Part shown: positions 13,920 to 17,909 of the stretch, in pieces | Position numbering within the stretch: the first letter of the stretch is position 1 | Layout of the letters: each line of letters starts with the position of its first letter | Source of the DNA: Bacteroidales bacterium | GTDB taxonomy: Bacteria; Bacteroidota; Bacteroidia; Bacteroidales; F082 | DNA length: 17,909 nucleotides | Assembly: GCA_024762735.1 (NCBI GenBank) | Contig: JANTGU010000012.1 | Location: 1-17,909, forward strand | Reading direction: 5' to 3' | Position numbers and translations under genes: made by a program | Notes under the pieces: model-generated | Told to the model about the DNA's origin: nothing | Databases searched by the model: none | Seen by the model: only the letters and a program-made list of their open reading frames with translations

Positions 13920-15527
13920 TTGATAACACTTAAAACCAAAATCGACATCCAATCGGATGAATTTAAGAATAATAAAAAGGAGTTCTTAATACTTCTTGAT
14001 GAATATAAGGAAATTCTGAAAAACAGTACCAAAGGGGGCTCCGAACGCTCGGTTCAAAAACATAAAGAGCGTGGTAAGCTGTTGGCAAGGGAACGAATAA
14101 ACCTGCTGATTGACCCAAATACGCCGTTTATGGAATTGTCGCCCATGGCGGCTTATAATCAATATAATAATGAGTTTCCATCGGCTGGCATTGTAACTGG
14201 GGTAGGGGTTATCCACGGTCGCGAAACGGTAATCATTGCCAACGACGCCACGGTTAAGGGCGGCACCTACATGCAGTTTACCATCAAAAAGCATCTGCGG
14301 GCGCAGGAGATCGCCATGGAAAATCACCTGCCTTGTGTTTACATGGTTGATTCGGGTGGCGCTTTTTTGCCCGAGCAGGATTTGGTGTTCCCCGACAAAA
14401 ATCATTTTGGACGGTTTTTCTACAATCAGGCCAGGATGTCGGCAGAAGGCATTCCGCAAATCTCAATCGTGATGGGCTCCTGTACTGCAGGGGGCGCTTA
14501 CGTGCCGGCCATGAGTGATGAAACCATTATTGTTAAGGAACAGGGAACTATTTTCCTTGGAGGCCCTCCGTTGGTAAAGGCTGCCACCGGCGAAGAGGTT
14601 ACCGCCGAAGAGCTGGGGGGTGCCGAGGTGCACACTTCCATTTCGGGGGTGGCCGACCATTTTGCCGAAAACGATACCCACGCCATTCAAATTTGTCGTA
14701 ACATTTTTGAAACCCTGGAACATCGCGAAAAGCAGGGACTTGACATTATTTCACCTGAAGCGCCCATCTACGACCCTGCAGAGCTGTATGGCATTGCTCC
14801 CGTTGACCTGCGTAAAATGGTAGATCCGCGTGAAATTATCATGCGCATGGTAGATGGCAGTCGCTTTCAGGAATTTAAAGCCAAGTACGCACCCACGGTG
14901 GTAACAGGATTTGCTTACATCATGGGATTTCCGGTAGGTATTATTGCCAACCACGGCATCCTGTTTTCCGAATCGGCCTTGAAGGTTACCCACTTTATCG
15001 AGTTGTGTACCAGCCGCAAAATTCCCCTGGTGTTCTTACAAAATATTACCGGCTTTATCGTGGGTAAAGAGTACGAGCGTAAAGGAATTGCCAAAGACGG
15101 TGCCAAAATGGTGCATGCGGTTTCCAATACCAACGTGCCCAAGTTCACGGTGATGTTTGGCGGGTCGTTTGGTGCCGGGAACTACGGCATGGCCGGTCGC
15201 GCTTACGACCCGAGGTTATTGTTTATGTGGCCCAACGCTAAAATATCGGTCATGGGCGGCGAGCAGGCAGCCACGGTTTTGGTAACGGTTAAGCAAGACC
15301 AGTACCGGGCAAAAGGACTTGAAATGCCTCCCGAAGAAATTGAAGCGCTGCGCAAACCCATTCTCGCTAAATACGAAAAAGAAGGCTCTGCCTATTACAG
15401 TACTTCCCGTCTTTGGGACGATGGCGTAATCGACCCGGTGGATACACGCAAAATGCTGGCCATGGGTATCGCCATGTCGCTCAATAAAAAATATCCCGAA
15501 CAAAAATACGGCGTGTTTAGGATGTAA
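13920..15527 (+). CDS. mccB: Methylcrotonyl-CoA carboxylase, carboxyltransferase (beta) subunit
   Basis: Carboxyltransferase of the biotin-dependent acyl-CoA carboxylase family. It moves CO2 from carboxybiotin to 3-methylcrotonyl-CoA in leucine breakdown. Visible motifs are KHKERGKLLARERINLLID near the N-terminus, the first oxyanion region TAGGAYVPAMSDE (about residues 188-200), GGPPLVKAATGEE, SGVADHFAEND, and the second-half GSFGAGNYGMAGRAYDP and ISVMGGEQAA (from about 414). These are typical of MccB rather than propionyl-CoA carboxylase. No ATG exists near the expected start. The frame stays open to a GTG at 13761, but the extra 53 residues look non-coding. The TTG at 13920 gives 535 residues, the usual MccB length, so it is chosen here. 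No good ribosome-binding site is seen for either start. The biotin carboxylase partner is outside the window. liuC follows 92 bp downstream. Confidence 0.88.
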   Translation: MITLKTKIDIQSDEFKNNKKEFLILLDEYKEILKNSTKGGSERSVQKHKERGKLLARERINLLIDPNTPFMELSPMAAYNQYNNEFPSAGIVTGVGVIHGRETVIIANDATVKGGTYMQFTIKKHLRAQEIAMENHLPCVYMVDSGGAFLPEQDLVFPDKNHFGRFFYNQARMSAEGIPQISIVMGSCTAGGAYVPAMSDETIIVKEQGTIFLGGPPLVKAATGEEVTAEELGGAEVHTSISGVADHFAENDTHAIQICRNIFETLEHREKQGLDIISPEAPIYDPAELYGIAPVDLRKMVDPREIIMRMVDGSRFQEFKAKYAPTVVTGFAYIMGFPVGIIANHGILFSESALKVTHFIELCTSRKIPLVFLQNITGFIVGKEYERKGIAKDGAKMVHAVSNTNVPKFTVMFGGSFGAGNYGMAGRAYDPRLLFMWPNAKISVMGGEQAATVLVTVKQDQYRAKGLEMPPEEIEALRKPILAKYEKEGSAYYSTSRLWDDGVIDPVDTRKMLAMGIAMSLNKKYPEQKYGVFRM

Positions 15528-15545
15528 TTTTACAATTTACCTGTC

Positions 15546-15572
15546 TTTTTGTAAAGTGCCACTTTACAAAAA
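15546..15572. promoter_or_regulatory. 27-bp near-perfect palindrome, possible operator or attenuator
   Basis: TTTTTGTAAAGTG and CACTTTACAAAAA are exact reverse complements around one central base (C15559), counting the arms as 13 bp. It lies 18 bp after the mccB stop and 48 bp before the liuC start. The odd-length perfect symmetry resembles a homodimeric regulator site. As RNA it would also fold, but no T-run follows. No second copy was found in the window. Confidence 0.5.
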
Positions 15573-15575
15573 AGC

Positions 15576-15595
15576 ATGTTTTTTGTAAAAAACAT
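15576..15595. other. Second A+T-rich hairpin before liuC
   Basis: ATGTTTTTT and AAAAAACAT are perfect inverted repeats separated by GT, starting four bases after the 27-bp palindrome and ending 24 bp before the liuC ATG. Together the two elements fill most of the 92-bp mccB-liuC gap. The stem could cover the translation start region of liuC in RNA, or the pair could be a weak terminator/attenuator. Confidence 0.4.
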
Positions 15596-15619
15596 AAGAT
15601 TCAAAAAATTGTGTTAACC

Positions 15620-16411
15620 ATGAACAAAACCATAGCAATAAATCGTGAAAACAGTGTTGTAACTGTTACCATGAATCGTCCCGAGCTGCACAACGCCATG
15701 AACGACACCATGATCGCTGAACTTACGGAATCCTATACAGAACTGTCGAAAGATGATTCGGCACGGGTGGTAGTGCTGAAAGGTGAGGGTAAATCGTTTT
15801 GTGCCGGTGCCGACCTCAACTACATGAAAGGGATTGCCAAATTTGGATTTGAGGAAAACGTGGAAGATGGCAAAAAGCTCGCTGCCCTGTTTCGTGCCAT
15901 TTACGACTGTCCGTTGCCAACCATCGCGCTGGTGCATGGGGCTGCTTTTGGCGGTGCCAACGGCCTGCTGGCTGCCTGCGATATAGTAATTGCTGAAGAA
16001 AATACAACCTTTGCCTTTAGCGAAGTCAAGATAGGCATTGCCCCTGCAACCATTTCACCCTTTGTCATAAAACGAATAGGTGAGTTTGGTGCCAAAGAGC
16101 TGATGATGACCGGCAAACGCTTTAAAGGATCCGAAGCCGAAAAGTGGCATTTGGTTAATGTTTCGGTGCCGGAGGAAAAGTTGGAAGAAACCCTGCAATC
16201 CTACATCAAACAGTTTTTAACCAGTGCTCCCGAAGCGGTAAAAGTTACCAAAAACATGATTAAAGAGGTAATGGCTGATGATGACTTCGACCAAACCATC
16301 AACAGCATGGCACACCTGATAGCTACCCTGCGCGCCTCGGATGAAGGACAGGAAGGAATGAGTGCCTTTTTGGAAAAGCGGAAACCGAAGTGGGTATTAA
16401 AAAAAGATTGA
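15620..16411 (+). CDS. liuC: Methylglutaconyl-CoA hydratase / enoyl-CoA hydratase family protein
   Basis: Crotonase-fold protein of 263 residues. In context it hydrates 3-methylglutaconyl-CoA, the product of methylcrotonyl-CoA carboxylase, to HMG-CoA, the substrate of MvaB. Motifs: GKSFCAGADLNYM (about 57-69) and HGAAFGGANGLLAACD (about 106-121) build the oxyanion hole. FSEVKIGIAPATISPFV follows with E135 as the likely catalytic glutamate. The position of the other crotonase glutamate is Gly in GGANGL, as I recall for bacterial LiuC-type proteins. I chose the ATG at 15620; an in-frame GTG at 15611 would add three residues. It follows mccB on the same strand with two hairpins between them. A general enoyl-CoA hydratase is the alternative, but the neighbours favour LiuC. 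Confidence 0.82.
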   Translation: MNKTIAINRENSVVTVTMNRPELHNAMNDTMIAELTESYTELSKDDSARVVVLKGEGKSFCAGADLNYMKGIAKFGFEENVEDGKKLAALFRAIYDCPLPTIALVHGAAFGGANGLLAACDIVIAEENTTFAFSEVKIGIAPATISPFVIKRIGEFGAKELMMTGKRFKGSEAEKWHLVNVSVPEEKLEETLQSYIKQFLTSAPEAVKVTKNMIKEVMADDDFDQTINSMAHLIATLRASDEGQEGMSAFLEKRKPKWVLKKD

Positions 16412-16436
16412 ACAAAAGAAAAAGGTCTGAGTATCA

Positions 16437-17855
16437 ATGACACCTAAGCAGCTTATAAATATTATTCAAGCAGGAGAAGGGTTAACTACCGAGTTTAAAA
16501 CTTGTAGTCTGAAACTACCCAAAACCTTGTTTGAATCTGTTTGTGCCATGCTTAACACAAAAGGAGGTTTGATTTTTTTAGGGGTGGAAGATAACGGAAA
16601 CATTATCGGGGTAAAAAAAGAATTGATTAAAAAGTTTAAAAAAGAAATTGTCAACTTATCGCGTAATCAACAAAAAATTTCTCCTGTAATTTATTTACAT
16701 GTTTACGAGACTGCAATCAATGAAAAAGAGTTGTTAATCATTGAAATTCCTGAAAGCTCACAGGTTCATAACACTCATAATGTAATTTTTGTTCGTAACC
16801 AGGACGGCGATTACAAAGTTAGTCACCCGGTAGAAATTGCCAAAATTGTAAACAGGAAACAAAATTATCATAGTGAGCAGAAAGTGTTTTCAAGAATTGA
16901 TTTTGGCGATTTAAATACCGAACTTATTGATAGAGCCAAAAATTTGATAAAGCTTAATAATCCGGATAATCATTTATGGAAATTAGATAGTAAAGAGTTT
17001 TTAACTCGAATTGGATTTTGGAAGCAAGAGAAAGGAAATAAATCCGGTATAACTTTAGCGGCAATTTTGTTTTTTGGCACGGATGAATTAATTCAGTCAA
17101 TATTACCTGCACTTAAGTTTGAAGCACTTCTTCGCAAAGACAACCCGGATCGATATGATGACAGGTTGACCGCGCAAACAAATCTATTAGATACTTATGA
17201 TTTGCTAATGTCCTTCATAAATAAGCATTTGAATGATCCATTCTATTTAGAAGGGTCAACCAGAATAAACTTAAGGAGTAAAATCTTTCGGGAATTAATT
17301 GCCAACATTATTTCTCACAGAGAATACATGAGCCCTCTTCCTGCATTTATTAATATTTTTACTGACAGTATTGAATTTACTAACCCCAACAACCCCATGT
17401 TTTTTGGAAAGATTAATCCAAATAATTTTACCCCGGCAGCAAAAAACCCTCTAATCAACAAACTAATGATTCAAATGGGAAGAGCTGAAGATATTGGTTC
17501 CGGGATTAGAAATGTTACAAAATATCTACCTTATTATTCGGAAAATGCTTCGGTTGAATTTTTTGATGGAGATATCTTTTCAACTATTATATATCTAAAT
17601 GAGGACTCAACTTCTATCAAAAAAACTAGGGAGAAAACTAGGGAGAAAACTAGGGAGAAAACTAGGGAGAAAACTAGGGAGAAAATTATCAGATTGATGC
17701 AGGATAATAGTTCTATTACTATTAGTGAACTTGCTGTCCTGACAGGTATATCAGTAAAAGGAATTGAATATCATATCAGTAAATTAAAAAAAGAAAATTA
17801 TCTTGTCAGAGAAGGTGGTGATAAGGGAGGAAAATGGAAAATTATAAACAAATGA
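16437..17855 (+). CDS. AlbA_2/Schlafen-like DNA-binding and HATPase_c_4 protein with winged helix
   Basis: A 472-residue protein. The N-terminal AlbA_2 (Schlafen-like) domain (about 12-140) carries E-F-K (TTEFKTC), NTKGGLIFLGVEDNG and a RNQDGDYK segment. A middle region leads into a degenerate GHKL ATPase-like part (HATPase_c_4; about 285-370) with ELIANIISHREY and EDIGSGIRN. A hydrophilic linker of five exact TREK tetrapeptides (397-416) follows, then a C-terminal winged helix (about 417-472) with SITISELAVLTGISVKGIEYHISKL split across its helices. Proteins of this layout are usually annotated as transcriptional regulators or ATP-binding proteins; their targets are mostly unknown. It starts 25 bp after liuC on the same strand, but its A/T-rich third positions differ from the more G+C-rich mccB and liuC, suggesting separate origin. 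No tail or neighbouring gene indicates a defence role here. Confidence 0.85.
   Translation: MTPKQLINIIQAGEGLTTEFKTCSLKLPKTLFESVCAMLNTKGGLIFLGVEDNGNIIGVKKELIKKFKKEIVNLSRNQQKISPVIYLHVYETAINEKELLIIEIPESSQVHNTHNVIFVRNQDGDYKVSHPVEIAKIVNRKQNYHSEQKVFSRIDFGDLNTELIDRAKNLIKLNNPDNHLWKLDSKEFLTRIGFWKQEKGNKSGITLAAILFFGTDELIQSILPALKFEALLRKDNPDRYDDRLTAQTNLLDTYDLLMSFINKHLNDPFYLEGSTRINLRSKIFRELIANIISHREYMSPLPAFINIFTDSIEFTNPNNPMFFGKINPNNFTPAAKNPLINKLMIQMGRAEDIGSGIRNVTKYLPYYSENASVEFFDGDIFSTIIYLNEDSTSIKKTREKTREKTREKTREKTREKIIRLMQDNSSITISELAVLTGISVKGIEYHISKLKKENYLVREGGDKGGKWKIINK
17625..17684 (+). repeat. Five exact 12-bp coding repeats (TREK linker)
   Basis: The unit ACTAGGGAGAAA occurs five times in a row with no mismatch, in frame as Thr-Arg-Glu-Lys, in the linker between the ATPase-like part and the winged helix. 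The 12-bp unit keeps the frame when copies are gained or lost, so linker length can vary without knocking out the gene. Confidence 0.95.
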
Positions 17856-17909
17856 AACATTCATGACGGTCTAACGATACACCCGCCCGAACGCCCGCCT
17901 GACCACAAT
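17856..17909. other. Right-end flank with no recognised feature
   Basis: The last 54 bp after the stop codon turn abruptly C-rich (CCCGCCCGAACGCCCGCC). The only ATG here is followed by a stop after two codons. No gene, hairpin or terminator is supported. Confidence 0.4.

Overview
The window looks like a chromosomal segment of a Bacteroidota bacterium, probably from the Bacteroidales/Marinilabiliales/Cytophaga side of the phylum. The evidence is two proteins with type IX secretion (T9SS) C-terminal sorting domains, a hybrid two-component system (HTCS) of the one-piece sensor/AraC type, promoter elements matching the Bacteroidota TAnnTTTG -7 box, and A+T-rich intergenic DNA. No RNA genes, CRISPR arrays, insertion sequences or prophage genes were recognised.

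Left end (1-2539, minus strand): the first codons of an unidentified gene run off the edge. They are followed by a tadA-type tRNA adenosine deaminase whose start overlaps the stop of an HMG-CoA lyase (mvaB). Further upstream lies a second DRE-TIM metallolyase that resembles HMG-CoA lyase but lacks the active-site-loop cysteine.

Middle (2737-13666, minus strand): a surface module. It holds a seven-repeat predicted beta-propeller with a T9SS signal, a second T9SS cargo protein 11 bp upstream of it, and a 991-residue adhesin-like protein with about 37 YadA-head-type repeats and a C-terminal S74 intramolecular chaperone. Beyond a 670-bp intergenic stretch crowded with hairpins and two short tandem arrays lies the 1343-residue HTCS. 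Two copies of an 80-bp element lie upstream of the T9SS pair and of the adhesin. Each contains a direct repeat (ACTATTTGGTCA / ACTATTGGGTCA) at exactly 21-bp spacing on the same helix face, next to a -7-like box. This is the architecture expected of an AraC-family activator site, so the simplest reading is that the HTCS switches on both surface transcription units. There are no SusC/SusD genes here, so this is not an ordinary polysaccharide-utilisation locus.

Right end (13920-17855, plus strand): methylcrotonyl-CoA carboxylase beta subunit and a methylglutaconyl-CoA hydratase. With HMG-CoA lyase at the left end they cover consecutive late steps of leucine/isovalerate breakdown, so the surface module appears to sit inside a split leucine-catabolism locus. 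The last gene is an AlbA_2/HATPase_c_4 (Schlafen-like) regulator-type protein with a slippage-prone 12-bp coding repeat and a C-terminal winged helix. It is more A+T-rich than its neighbours.

Main candidates for follow-up are the HTCS/21-bp-repeat surface regulon, the seven-fold cysteine ladder in the propeller protein, the heptanucleotide array just upstream of the adhesin start, the Cys-to-Gln lyase paralogue, and the 27-bp palindrome between mccB and liuC.
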